NCBI GenBank assembly: GCA_963665155.2
Contig: OY761986.2
Span: 1,674,001-1,738,000, forward strand
From: UBA1141 sp963665155
GTDB lineage: Bacteria; Chloroflexota; Dehalococcoidia; Lucifugimonadales; UBA3495
Direction of reading: 5' to 3'
DNA length: 64,000 nucleotides
Shown: one piece after another, positions 45,692 through 54,605 of the stretch
Numbering within the stretch: position 1 is the stretch's first letter
Layout of the letters: each line of letters begins with the position of its first letter
Position numbers and translations under genes: made by a program
The notes under the pieces: generated by a model
Told to the model about the DNA's origin: nothing
Seen by the model: only the letters and a program-made list of their open reading frames with translations
Database searches by the model: none

Positions 45692-46786
45692 CTATACGTT
45701 GATCAAGAAATTAATAACGTCGCCGTCTTTAACCTCATAGGTCTTGCCTTCAGACCGTAGCAAGCCTTCTTTGCGGCCCTGGGCAATGCTGCCGCAACGA
45801 ATCAGATCACCGTAGGCGATAACCTCAGCGCGGATGAAGCCCCGGGAGAAATCGGTGTGGATCGTACCAGCTGCCGCTTGGGCGGGCATCCCCGAATCTA
45901 TGCTCCAAGCCCGCACCTCATCCTCACCCACGGTGAGGAATGAGACTAATCCCAAAGTGTCGTAGCTGGCGTTAACCACCCGGGAAACCGCTGATTCTCC
46001 AATACCCAGTTCTGCCCGGAACTCTTCGGCTTCCTCATCAGACATTAAGGCCAGGTCCGCTTCCAACTTTCCGCTGAGGCTGACATGTCCCAATCCCTCT
46101 GAAGCTTCACCAACCACGGCTAACTCTCCCAAAGAGACCTCGGGCCCTTCCTCATCGGTATTAAAGGCTACGATCACTCGTTTATAAGTGAGCAGTTGGT
46201 AATTGGCCAAAAACGCTGTTTCCGAGCCGCTCAACTGCTGTCTCCACATGGGCACACCAGCTTCCAAGCCCTGTTTGGCTTTTTTCGCAACCTCAATCTG
46301 GGAACTGATGGCCGGACGCTCGGTCGTCTTGGCCTTTTTCATGCCGTCTTCCAATCGTTCGATGGCTCGGTCCATCACCACTAAGTCGGCCAAGGTCAAC
46401 TCGTCCAGCATAGCGCTCAGGTCGCGGCCCGGGTCGGCAGTTACCATAGGATCCGTTGCCAAGGGATGCGGAACGGCAGGGTCGGTGAAAGTTCGCACCA
46501 CCAGCAAGAATGCGTCGGCGCCCTGAAGCACGTTCAAGTACTTTCCGCTGAGGCCTTGGGAATTGGACAGAGACTCCGGCCCCGGCAGGTCCCAATACTT
46601 AATCTCAGCGTGGATAATCTTTCTGGGATTGAAGATGTCGGCCAACACGTACAACCGGGGGTCGGCGACTTTAACCATCCCCACATGCATCTCGCTGGCA
46701 CCGGTGAGATCGGCTTTGCCACGGGTCAGGGCATTAAATACAGTGGTCTTGCCGCTCATGGGCAAGCCTATGATTGCTACGTCCAT
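45692..46786 (-). CDS. ychF: ribosome-associated YchF/Obg-like ATPase
   Basis: 364 residues. Walker A GLPMSGKTT at 7-15, the DLPGPESL switch, the degenerate NKxD (VAFNTDE) that makes the family prefer ATP over GTP, and the C-terminal TGS domain (TIHTDFSRGFIRAEVIAYGD, EGKTYEVKDGDVINFLINV). Interacts with the ribosome and the redox response in other bacteria. Uninterrupted frame. Confidence 0.95.
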   Translation of the reverse strand: MDVAIIGLPMSGKTTVFNALTRGKADLTGASEMHVGMVKVADPRLYVLADIFNPRKIIHAEIKYWDLPGPESLSNSQGLSGKYLNVLQGADAFLLVVRTFTDPAVPHPLATDPMVTADPGRDLSAMLDELTLADLVVMDRAIERLEDGMKKAKTTERPAISSQIEVAKKAKQGLEAGVPMWRQQLSGSETAFLANYQLLTYKRVIVAFNTDEEGPEVSLGELAVVGEASEGLGHVSLSGKLEADLALMSDEEAEEFRAELGIGESAVSRVVNASYDTLGLVSFLTVGEDEVRAWSIDSGMPAQAAAGTIHTDFSRGFIRAEVIAYGDLIRCGSIAQGRKEGLLRSEGKTYEVKDGDVINFLINV

Positions 46787-47007
46787 ATTGGAATTATATC
46801 GCTCCTAAACATCTGAATATCCATTATTAGTATCGGCGGATTTCTCGATTCACCAATTTAGCTCGGTATCGAATACCCTAGCTGAAGAAAGAACGCGCGG
46901 CAAAAGCTCGATAGCTCGGTGCCCCTATGGACTAGCCATTTTAGAGAATCGGGGAGTTCTTCACTAGGATTAACGTCATTCGGCATACCTTGTAAAATGA
47001 GTTTTTT

Positions 47008-47508
47008 TCAGTTAAGCCTTCGAATCAGTTGATCAATATCATTTAGTTTTAAGTCATCAATCATGTTTTCGGCCTTTCGACCTTGCACTGGGCCCAATCC
47101 CATTTTTACAAGAATTTCACCAGTTTGCACGTCAAACTCAAATATATTCTCTGGCCGAGCTTTCGGAGAAACGGCGCACGGGTCGATATACCCGTGGGGA
47201 GGCCATTTGTTTCCTTTGCTCTTGTTGCAAAACCCACACGCATACACCCAATTGGACCATTCATACACAAGCCCAGGAAACACGCTCTTCGGCCTAAAAT
47301 GGTCAACCTGTGAGCCAGGATCGCGGTATTCACAACAGCCACACAGGCTCGAAAACATCTGTTTGAGATCGCTCTTAAATTCCAGCCACCTCTAATCAGT
47401 GGGTTTCTTGCCCTCGTGGCTGATGTAAAAGGTCATCCATCTGGGAGTGTATTGTGTTCGGATGATGGCCAATCCAGGCGGCTCCGCACCGCGACCCACC
47501 CGATGCAT
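47008..47508 (-). pseudogene. PtuB-like HNH endonuclease with in-frame TAG
   Basis: The frame opens at ATG 47508, whose A is the last base of the ATPase stop (TAATG), and reads MHRVGRGAEPPGLAIIRT, IRTQYTPRWMTFYISH and KKPTD, then TAG at 47392-47394, then RWLEFKSDLKQMFSSLCGCC and the HNH core YRDPGSQVDHFRPKSVF, WSNWVYACGFCNKSKGNKWP to TAA/TGA at 47008. Homologues continue through that position, so it is a point nonsense mutation. The part after TAG has a further in-frame ATG (47358), which could be used for a truncated HNH product lacking the N-terminal ~50 residues. Confidence 0.85.
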
Positions 47509-48824
47509 TACCTATCGGTGCTTCTACGTTTTCTGGAAGCCTTCGGTTTGGAGGCTGAGGATGATTGTTCTTGCGCCTGTTTTAGGGCATCGGTAAATCG
47601 CTCCGTTTGCGCCGCTATTGGGCCAGCCAACAAATCTTGGTTCACTTGGTTACGAAGCCGCTCCAACTCTTCAGCTTCTTCTGCATTCAAAACATCTTTA
47701 CGCCTCAACTCCTGTAACCGCTTGAGATGCTCAACAGTTCCCAAATCGGTAGGGCTCTCAACATCGAGGTAGTTTCTTAAAATCTCGTCCGCCGACCAAC
47801 CGATGATATCGGTCTCGTTGCGGGTAACCGCCACTTTTCCAGCCTCGTCGCGTTTAAGTAGATGAACCTGGCCCTGTTTTAATCCAGCGAGCATTAACGG
47901 AGAATGGGTGGAGCAAAAGATTTGCAGGTTGGGAAAATGGTTGGTCAAGGCTGGGATAATCCGGCGTTGCCAGGATGGATGTAAATGCGCGTCGATCTCG
48001 TCGATTATCAAGACCGCTGGCTTTTCTTCTAATGCGGGCGGATAGTCGTAGTATTGAGCGTAGCCCATCAGGAAATGGGCAACCCACTGAATAATTGACT
48101 GGGTACCCTGGCTCAACACGTTTAGCGGCACATTTCCGTATCGAGTCTCGAATTCAGGGAAAAGGCCCTCGTCATCTTCTCCGATTCTCGTAAATTTTAT
48201 CGGAAAGCCGTCTGTGATCTTAGAAGCCACATCGGCGATCGTATCAATTATCGTTCTGACAGACGGTTGGCTGAGACGATACGATCTATAGCCCAGATCG
48301 ATCATCTTCTGTACGACCACTTCGTCACTGACAAGCGTGTCGTCTGTAGAGAATAAGGTTTCTCTGTTTGTGTGCTCGCTAGCGAGCCGGGGGTAATGTC
48401 TGAAATCCTGCCGCTTCAGTGGAGATTTTGACTCCTGATTCGATGAGGGACCTGGAGAGCGAAAGTTTGTGCTCCTACGCAATACTGGCAAATAGTTCGT
48501 ATACCCCAGATCAGCTATCAGCTCCATAGATTCATTTGTCTTTTTTTCGTTCCAAATCCCATGCCCATAAAATATTGGGAACACGCCGTTAAAAGTACGG
48601 GTCTCAGTGCCAACCTTCGCTTTGATTTCGAAGTTGGCATCAGCGCCCAGATACAATTTTTCTGGGATAGAGAAGAGATAAACTAATATCTCAGCGAGTA
48701 CCCATAATGCGGTAGATTTTCCTGAGTTGTTTGGCCCGACGAAAACGTTTACTTGCTTATCAAACTCGAAACTAACGTCATCAAATGGACCAAGATTACT
48801 GAATCGCAACGAAGTTATTGGCAT
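47508..48824 (-). CDS. AAA family ATPase, PtuA-like (Septu-like defence)
   Basis: 438 residues. SMC/ABC-like ATPase: Walker A GPNNSGKST (29-38), signature SQGTQSIIQ, Walker B VLIIDEIDAHLHPSWQ and the switch histidine in FCSTHSPLMLA. In many genomes the same type of ATPase is paired with an HNH nuclease as Septu (PtuA/PtuB) antiphage defence, where PtuA senses the phage or nucleotide state and PtuB degrades DNA. Its ATG 48824 has GGGAGG (48831-48836) 7 bp upstream, but the IS element begins at 48847, 10 bp beyond that RBS, so the native promoter is displaced. Confidence 0.85.
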   Translation of the reverse strand: MPITSLRFSNLGPFDDVSFEFDKQVNVFVGPNNSGKSTALWVLAEILVYLFSIPEKLYLGADANFEIKAKVGTETRTFNGVFPIFYGHGIWNEKKTNESMELIADLGYTNYLPVLRRSTNFRSPGPSSNQESKSPLKRQDFRHYPRLASEHTNRETLFSTDDTLVSDEVVVQKMIDLGYRSYRLSQPSVRTIIDTIADVASKITDGFPIKFTRIGEDDEGLFPEFETRYGNVPLNVLSQGTQSIIQWVAHFLMGYAQYYDYPPALEEKPAVLIIDEIDAHLHPSWQRRIIPALTNHFPNLQIFCSTHSPLMLAGLKQGQVHLLKRDEAGKVAVTRNETDIIGWSADEILRNYLDVESPTDLGTVEHLKRLQELRRKDVLNAEEAEELERLRNQVNQDLLAGPIAAQTERFTDALKQAQEQSSSASKPKASRKRRSTDR

Positions 48825-48846
48825 TGTTTACCTCCCAATGCCCTAG

Positions 48847-50304
48847 TATTACAACGTCAGTTAGTTTGATAGGATGACTGTGTAGCTGGAGAGGGAATAG
48901 GCAGGTGAGGTGGGGATGTGGATGCGGCAGCTTTCGAGCAGGTGTACGGGTCATTTCGGGATTTTCACGCTTACTTCGCGCCGCTGTTTGGCCGCCGGGA
49001 GACGCGGGAGCACAGCGGTCATTATCTCCAGGCCCTGCTGGTACAGTCTGGGGAGCGGCGCAACGCTGAGAACCTGTCGGAGACGGTTCCGGGGTCAGCC
49101 CGAGGGATGCAGCGGTTTCTCACCGATTCTCCCTGGGACGATGAGGTGATTATAGGACGGCTGCAGGAGTACCTGGGAACCCGGCTGGAGCATCCGGAAG
49201 GGGTGTGGGTGCTGGACGGCAGCGACTTTCCCAAGCAGGGGAGGAAGTCGGTGGGAGTGGCCCGGCAGTACTGCGGGAGGCTGGGGAAGGTGGCCAACTG
49301 CCAGGCGGGGATGTTCCTGGCCTATGTCAGCCCGTTGGGACGGGCATTGGTGGACAAGGGGCTGTATCTGCCCGAGAGTTGGACCTCGGACAAAGACCGG
49401 TGTGAGGCGGCGGGTGTGCCGGAGGATAGGCAGGGCTACCGGTCCAAGACGGAGTTGGCCTTGGAGATGGTGGGGCGGGCACAGGAGCGGGGCCACCTGA
49501 AGGCTGGATGGGTCGCGGCGGACGACGCCTTCGGGATGTCGCCGTCCTTCCGGGAGGGCCTGGCGGCCTTGGGGATGTGGTACGTGCTGGACGTTCCGTC
49601 CGGCTTTACGGTGTGGCCGCCGGAGCCTGCCTGGACCAGTGCGGAGTATCAGGGATTCGGGCGTCCCCGCAAACCCAGGCTGCGAGACGGTCAGCGCCGG
49701 ACCATGGAGCAGCGCAGCGACGAGTTGCCGGAGGAGGCCTGGCGTGAGATTACGGTGGCCGAGGGAAGCCAGGGGCCACGCAGCTACCTTTTCAGCGCCC
49801 AGAGGGTGCGACCGACCAGCAGGCGCAAGCCCGGCGAAATCCACTGGGCCGTCTACCGCCGGAACCGGGACGGCAGCGAACCCCGCTACTACCTGTCCAA
49901 TGCTCCGGAGGATACCCCGTTGGAGACCCTGGCATACGTGGGAGGCTCCCGTTGGCGTATAGAAACGGAGTTTGAGACGGAGAAAAGCGACGTAGGCCTG
50001 GACGAGTACGAGACCCGCACCTGGGCTGGCTGGCATCACCACGTGGCCCTGTGCCTGCTGGGCGGAGCTTTTCTGCTGAGCCTGCAACAGGCTTGGGGGG
50101 AAAAAGATGCCCCGGATCACGAGGCCGCAGGTCTACCGGGTGGTGCGGGAAATGCTGCCCCGGGAACGGTTCGGGCCAACCGAGTTGCTGCGGTGGCTTG
50201 AGGATACGCAGGACAGTAACGAACGGGCCAAACGCTCCCATGCCAAGCGCCGCGCCGCCATGCGGGCATCACCCCACATCCCTCCCTGAACTGACGTTGT
50301 AATA
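48847..50304 (+). mobile_element. IS701-family insertion sequence, 1458 bp
   Basis: Perfect 16-bp terminal inverted repeats TATTACAACGTCAGTT (48847-48862) and its complement (50289-50304) bound a single transposase gene and are flanked by the CTAG duplications. The element is compact, near full length, and higher in GC than the flanking genes. The insertion is between DUF362 and the PtuA-like gene, right next to the latter's ribosome-binding site. Confidence 0.93.
48918..50201 (+). CDS. IS701-family DDE transposase
   Basis: 427 residues from GTG 48918. RRETREHSGHYLQALLVQSG and ERRNAENLSETV match IS701. Catalytic Asp in WVLDGSDFPKQG, Asp in WVAADDAFGMS, Glu in RWRIETEFETEKSDVGLDE. At G6A5 (50095-50105) the frame leaves the family consensus: a +1 change gives MPRITRPQVYRVVREML and the expected tail to a stop at 50289. 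The frame used here ends at 50201 with an unrelated tail. Programmed frameshifting or a one-base expansion would explain it; activity of the truncated form is uncertain. Confidence 0.85.
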   Translation: MDAAAFEQVYGSFRDFHAYFAPLFGRRETREHSGHYLQALLVQSGERRNAENLSETVPGSARGMQRFLTDSPWDDEVIIGRLQEYLGTRLEHPEGVWVLDGSDFPKQGRKSVGVARQYCGRLGKVANCQAGMFLAYVSPLGRALVDKGLYLPESWTSDKDRCEAAGVPEDRQGYRSKTELALEMVGRAQERGHLKAGWVAADDAFGMSPSFREGLAALGMWYVLDVPSGFTVWPPEPAWTSAEYQGFGRPRKPRLRDGQRRTMEQRSDELPEEAWREITVAEGSQGPRSYLFSAQRVRPTSRRKPGEIHWAVYRRNRDGSEPRYYLSNAPEDTPLETLAYVGGSRWRIETEFETEKSDVGLDEYETRTWAGWHHHVALCLLGGAFLLSLQQAWGEKDAPDHEAAGLPGGAGNAAPGTVRANRVAAVA

Positions 50305-50369
50305 CTAGGGTTGGTCGAGGGTATGGCCTTCACACCGATGTATGTGTGCAATGGAAATCCTACGATCAA

Positions 50370-51566
50370 TTAATACGACTCAAACAGCTTGCCCCACTCG
50401 GTCTCCATGGCGGCGGCGATGCGGCGGCGGCCATGAGTTTTGAGCCAGTAGCCGTTGTGGTAAAGGTTAGACGCCAGGAAGGACAGGCTAACCAGAGGAC
50501 TGCGGAGAAGCAAATTCTCCAAGGGCTTTAGCGGGCCCCAGTAGATCAGTTTTTGGCCGCGGCTGGCAAATGTGTTCTCCACGCCCGAGAATTGCCAGTT
50601 AACCTGGCTGATATCCTCCCCTACTACCTCGATCTTGGAAACGTCGCCACAACCCAAGCCTCGTTCGTGGGCCAAGCGGATGAACTTGATGGACATGGGG
50701 TCGAAGCCCATCATCTTCGCCGCCACTGCGTCAATGGCTACTTGGTCGGCGCTGGCCAAGATTCGGTCTTTGATATGCCACCTCATGGCTCGGGGTCCGG
50801 GGCCGTCGCCAGCGAACGTCCCGTCCATCACCGCGAAGATGCCCCTGTGGATTTCCTGCTGAATCGCCAGCAAGTCCACCAATGTTTCGTGGATCACCGA
50901 GTGGGTCCAGTGGCGTTTCCGGTGGAGCAGACCTCCAAAAGCATTCTTCATCGCTCCGGTCATTGTGGTAAAAACGTGGGTCTTCATTGTTGGAAGATGG
51001 ACGATGTTGGTGCCGGAGAAGGATTCTGGAATCTGTATCCCTTCCGGAAATATGTCGTCCAAGACCAGCATTTCCGCTTTGGGCTTGTATTCCACCCAGC
51101 GGTTGGGCGGGGTGTCCAGGTGCACTGTAGGCAGCCCTTGCTTGTCTTGAACCGATTTGTGTTTGTTGTTTAACTCACCCTCAAAGGAATCTACAACCAC
51201 GGTGCCGTTGTGTGCGCCGGTTAAATTTGTGTACCCCAGGTTCCGGAGCCCATTAATGACTCCTTCCAACTGCCAGGGCGCGGTGGAGCATCCCGGATAC
51301 CAATGTTGCCAGGAAATATTGATTTTCAGTAGGGTTTCGGCGCCTTGGGCCAAATGTTGTGTGACCCCGGCCAACTCCATCGCTCGCTGATAATCTTCCA
51401 ATACGGTTTCCGGCCGAGTGGCCACCACGGAGACCACAGCCCGTTGGGATGACGGATGTCCGGATTCAACTTGCGATTCCGCCGGAGCTTCTCGCAGTGG
51501 AGACGCCGCCGGTCGAATGGCTCTGGATGCCGGGTCTGATTGTCCTGTATTTTGGGAACCTTGCAT
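50370..51566 (-). CDS. DUF362 domain-containing protein
   Basis: 398 residues. The DUF362 core spans most of it: ETLLKINISWQHWYPGCSTA, VVVDSFEGELNNK, IVHLPTMKTHVFTTMTGAMK, NAFGGLLHRKRHWTHSVIHE and the tail LASADQVAIDAVAAKMMGFD. This domain is found with iron-sulfur proteins, but no ferredoxin CxxCxxC is present here. Function of the family is unresolved. Upstream N-terminal 60 residues are low-complexity. It was the upstream neighbour of the ATPase before the IS insertion. Confidence 0.82.
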   Translation of the reverse strand: MQGSQNTGQSDPASRAIRPAASPLREAPAESQVESGHPSSQRAVVSVVATRPETVLEDYQRAMELAGVTQHLAQGAETLLKINISWQHWYPGCSTAPWQLEGVINGLRNLGYTNLTGAHNGTVVVDSFEGELNNKHKSVQDKQGLPTVHLDTPPNRWVEYKPKAEMLVLDDIFPEGIQIPESFSGTNIVHLPTMKTHVFTTMTGAMKNAFGGLLHRKRHWTHSVIHETLVDLLAIQQEIHRGIFAVMDGTFAGDGPGPRAMRWHIKDRILASADQVAIDAVAAKMMGFDPMSIKFIRLAHERGLGCGDVSKIEVVGEDISQVNWQFSGVENTFASRGQKLIYWGPLKPLENLLLRSPLVSLSFLASNLYHNGYWLKTHGRRRIAAAMETEWGKLFESY

Positions 51567-51686
51567 TAATTAGACTCCAGGTCCGGAAACTATTTAGCCC
51601 GAGTTCCTTGTGTTACAAGTCCTGTGTTTGAATCTCTAGTTTCGGCTCCAAGTATCGTCAGCTCCAAACGACACCGGCAGCCGGTT

Positions 51687-52634
51687 TCAATCGTTGAGGA
51701 TCAGCACCAAGACCGCAGCCACGACCCATGCGAATATTGACATTACCAGCGGAAGGTCCCGCATTATGAGCTGCTCAGGTGCTTCGGCTTCCTTGCTGGT
51801 ATTCAGTAGGTACAGGTAGCGGAACAGCCCAAAAGACACCAATGGGATGGTCAACATCATGGTGTTGTTCTGAGGCAGATTTTCGGCTTCTACCGTGTAC
51901 AAAGTATAACTCAACCAAGCTGCGGTGGCCGATATCGTCAGCAACTGGTTTATGAACTGGCCAGCGTATTTCTCCAAAACCGAGCGTTGCTGTGAGGCGA
52001 CGTCTCCGGCCAAGCGCGCCTCGGCGTAGCGACGGCCCACAACGATAAAGAACGCCGCAGCCGCCGTTGTGGCGTATAGCCATGGGGACGGTGTCACGTC
52101 TATGGCCACGGCCCCGGCAACAGCGCGGATCACGTAGCCGCTGGCCACCGCCATTATGTCCACCAGAACTATGCGCTTGATCCCCAAAGAATAAGCGACG
52201 TTTATGACCACGTAGATTAGCCCAATGCCGCCAAGCACCAACGCCACCAGGAACATGGCCGCCAGTCCTGCAGCCAGCAAAGCCAGCATCGCTGCGACCG
52301 CCAAGGGAACGCTGACCTTCCCGGATGCTATGGGGCGGGCTTTCTTCACCGGATGCATTGCGTCGGACTTACGGTCGGCAAGGTCGTTCAGCAGATACAC
52401 CGCTCCCGAAAGAGCGCAAAATGCCCCGAAAACGATGAGCAGTTTGCCGATCAGTTCCGGGACCGGGTCCAGGTTGTCCAACGACCATGCCTGTCGAATA
52501 GCAAACATGAATGGCAAGAAGACGAGAGCGTTCTTGATCCACTGCTGGGGTCTCAGCGCTTTCACCAGCGCCGCAGGCCCAGTGGCTGCTACGCTGTTGC
52601 TAATCGACTTGTAAAATTTATCTGATGTTCCCAT
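51687..52634 (-). CDS. UbiA-family prenyltransferase
   Basis: 315 residues with about eight to nine membrane helices. First Asp-rich site NDLADRKSDAMHPVKKARP, consistent with the subfamily of decaprenyl-phosphate phosphoribosyltransferase and related enzymes (KALRPQQWIKNALVFLPFMF). It transfers a prenyl or polyprenyl-phosphate group; the acceptor is not known. It sits in a minus-strand run with a flippase-like gene, larB and larE, and DUF362. Confidence 0.88.
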   Translation of the reverse strand: MGTSDKFYKSISNSVAATGPAALVKALRPQQWIKNALVFLPFMFAIRQAWSLDNLDPVPELIGKLLIVFGAFCALSGAVYLLNDLADRKSDAMHPVKKARPIASGKVSVPLAVAAMLALLAAGLAAMFLVALVLGGIGLIYVVINVAYSLGIKRIVLVDIMAVASGYVIRAVAGAVAIDVTPSPWLYATTAAAAFFIVVGRRYAEARLAGDVASQQRSVLEKYAGQFINQLLTISATAAWLSYTLYTVEAENLPQNNTMMLTIPLVSFGLFRYLYLLNTSKEAEAPEQLIMRDLPLVMSIFAWVVAAVLVLILND

Positions 52635-52683
52635 TAGCGATGTTCGTTCAATCTTTTATTCGTACGATGGCTACTGGCGCAGA

Positions 52684-53727
52684 CTACTGACTCAGGGCAG
52701 TACGGTCCGGCTCGTTTACATCTCCACCAGGGTTTTCAAGATCAGTGTCTTTTTGAACTGAGCCGTTAATTGAGCCGTGAACCGGGCCGGAAATATCGGT
52801 TGCGGTGTGATTAGATTCCGGGCGCAACCTGCTCAACAGCAGCAGTGCCGCCAGTCCCAAAGCAACGGCAAACCAAAGGGTGACCAAGCGTACCAACAAG
52901 GTCCCCGCACTGGCTACGCCCCTGGAAATTCCGCTTTGCTGCAACAAGGCTAACATGCTGCCTTCGGTTCCCAGCAGGCCGCCGGGCAAAGCACTGACTG
53001 CACCCACCAACGTGGCGCCGGCATATATGGGCAATGCCCGCAACAGGGAAACCTGAGCGTCGAGCCCCTTCAAAATTACCCAGAAAGCTAGCCCTTCACT
53101 AAACCAGGCCCCAGTCCCCAGGATCACAGCCACTACAATAGGCCGGGCGCCTACCAGTTGGCGCATACCCTCCACCGAGGTCCGCAATCCAAAGCTCCAT
53201 CTCCGGATCAGGGGGAGGTCGAAAATCCTATCCCCTCTTCGGGTCACGATCAGAAGAACAACCGCAGCGCTCAGTGCTATCACCACCGCCAGAACCACCA
53301 ATACCGGGAGAGGGAGCAACGCCAATCCCAACAGCGCCAACAGCAGCACGGAAATAACGTCGGTAAGCCGTTCCATCACCACCACGGGTGCTGAAGCTGC
53401 CACCGGCACTCCAGTCCGGTCGCGGAGTAGATAGCTCTTGATCAACTCACCGGCTTTCCCCGGCGTGATCGACATGGCTAAGCCGGCAAGAAAAACCATA
53501 GCGCTCAAGGCAAATGGGATTGGTATTTTCAAGAATTGTAGATAGTAGTACCAGCGCAAGAAGCGCAACACGTAGTTGACTAGCGCCAAGCCCAATGCCG
53601 CCAGCAAATAGGTAATGGGGAAACGGGACAACTGCCCGCCAAGCTCCCGGAAATCCCCGTAGCTGAAAAGGCCTACGAAAACCACCACGGTCAGCAGAAT
53701 AAGCGCCAATAGCTTCTTGCTAGTCAA
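52684..53727 (-). CDS. lysylphosphatidylglycerol synthase TM-region / UPF0104 flippase-like protein
   Basis: 347 residues, about 8 TM helices. YVLRFLRWYYYLQFL, ITPGKAGELIKSYLLRDRTG, VVMERLTDVISVLLL and AVSALPGGLLGTEGSMLAL are the family markers. Probably flips a lipid or polyprenyl carrier; neighbouring UbiA gene may make or use the same lipid. Only 6 bp from larB's stop, so co-translated. C-terminal ~45 residues are hydrophilic and repetitive (GPVHGSINGSVQ). Confidence 0.88.
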   Translation of the reverse strand: MTSKKLLALILLTVVVFVGLFSYGDFRELGGQLSRFPITYLLAALGLALVNYVLRFLRWYYYLQFLKIPIPFALSAMVFLAGLAMSITPGKAGELIKSYLLRDRTGVPVAASAPVVVMERLTDVISVLLLALLGLALLPLPVLVVLAVVIALSAAVVLLIVTRRGDRIFDLPLIRRWSFGLRTSVEGMRQLVGARPIVVAVILGTGAWFSEGLAFWVILKGLDAQVSLLRALPIYAGATLVGAVSALPGGLLGTEGSMLALLQQSGISRGVASAGTLLVRLVTLWFAVALGLAALLLLSRLRPESNHTATDISGPVHGSINGSVQKDTDLENPGGDVNEPDRTALSQ

Positions 53728-53733
53728 CTGGCG

Positions 53734-54498
53734 CTATTCCTCCACCCGGCGATCCATACGGTTGATCTGGGCAGCCATATACCCGGCCCCAAAGCCGTTA
53801 TCAATGTTGACCACCGCCGAACCCGGGGAGCAACTGTTCAACATACCAAGCAAGGCCGCCATTCCTTCAAAGCTGGAGCCATAACCCTGGCTGGTGGGGA
53901 CTGCGATTATTGGCGCGGGTACAAGGCCTCCCACCACCGGGACTAGGGCGGCGTCCATACCGGCTACCACAATTAGCACCCGGGCCTGGCGGAGTTCCGG
54001 CACTACTTCCAGCAGCCGGTGGAGGCCCGCAACGCCAACGTCGGCGATCCTGTCAACCTGGCTGCCCATCAACTCGGCTGTTACTGCCGCTTCTTCGGCC
54101 ACCGGCAGGTCGGCGGTGCCAGCCGTCACTACCGTTATGCCTTGGAGCAAAGGCGGCGGAGTTTCCTCAGGCACAACAATGGCGCCAGCCAAACGATTAA
54201 ATTGGGCGGTGGGCGTTTGCTTGAGGACAGCGTCGAAGGCTTCTTCACCGGTCTTGGTGACCAACACCGGGTGTCCCCGGTCGGCCAGCGAAGCTACAAT
54301 CTCGGAGATTTGCTTCGGGGTCTTTCCTTTGCCCATAACGACCTCCGGAAAGCCCTTCCGGAGGGGTCGATGATGGTCAATCTTGGCGAAGCCCAGGTCC
54401 TGGTAGGGGAGGTCCCGGAGGATTTCCAGGATTCCGTCCACGCTCTGGCCGCCGTCGCGCAGGGCTTCCAGATGTCGGCGGAGGTCGGGAGAAAGCAT
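53734..54498 (-). CDS. larB: pyridinium-3,5-biscarboxylic acid mononucleotide synthase LarB
   Basis: Carboxylates and hydrolyses nicotinic acid adenine dinucleotide to start nickel-pincer cofactor synthesis. 254 residues; PurE-like fold. LGFAKIDHHRPLRKGFPEVV holds the conserved catalytic region, followed by ITVVTAGTADLPVAEEAAVT, DVGVAGLHRLLE, GMDAALVPVVGGLV and VNIDNGFGAGYMAA. Same strand as larE, 107 bp downstream of it. Confidence 0.95.
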   Translation of the reverse strand: MLSPDLRRHLEALRDGGQSVDGILEILRDLPYQDLGFAKIDHHRPLRKGFPEVVMGKGKTPKQISEIVASLADRGHPVLVTKTGEEAFDAVLKQTPTAQFNRLAGAIVVPEETPPPLLQGITVVTAGTADLPVAEEAAVTAELMGSQVDRIADVGVAGLHRLLEVVPELRQARVLIVVAGMDAALVPVVGGLVPAPIIAVPTSQGYGSSFEGMAALLGMLNSCSPGSAVVNIDNGFGAGYMAAQINRMDRRVEE

Positions 54499-54605
54499 AA
54501 TTCAAGCAGATGCGTTTTACGGAGCCAGGTTATTTGGAATTGGATGATCTCAAGTGATTAAGAAACAGCACAATTTCGGTAACTGGTCAGATCCAACCGC
54601 TATTA

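Larger units (their letters stand above)
48843..50308. repeat. CTAG target-site duplication flanking the IS701-family element
   Basis: CTAG lies at 48843-48846 and again at 50305-50308, immediately outside the IS ends. The IS701 family duplicates 4 bp with a YTAR preference, so these are the expected target duplications, and the empty site was TGCCCTAGGGTTGG. Confidence 0.88.

Noticed and set aside
49095..50120. 341-residue open frame antisense to the IS transposase
   Set aside because: It has proline/glycine/arginine-rich composition typical of a GC-rich shadow frame and no recognisable motif, while the opposite strand carries a clear DDE transposase.
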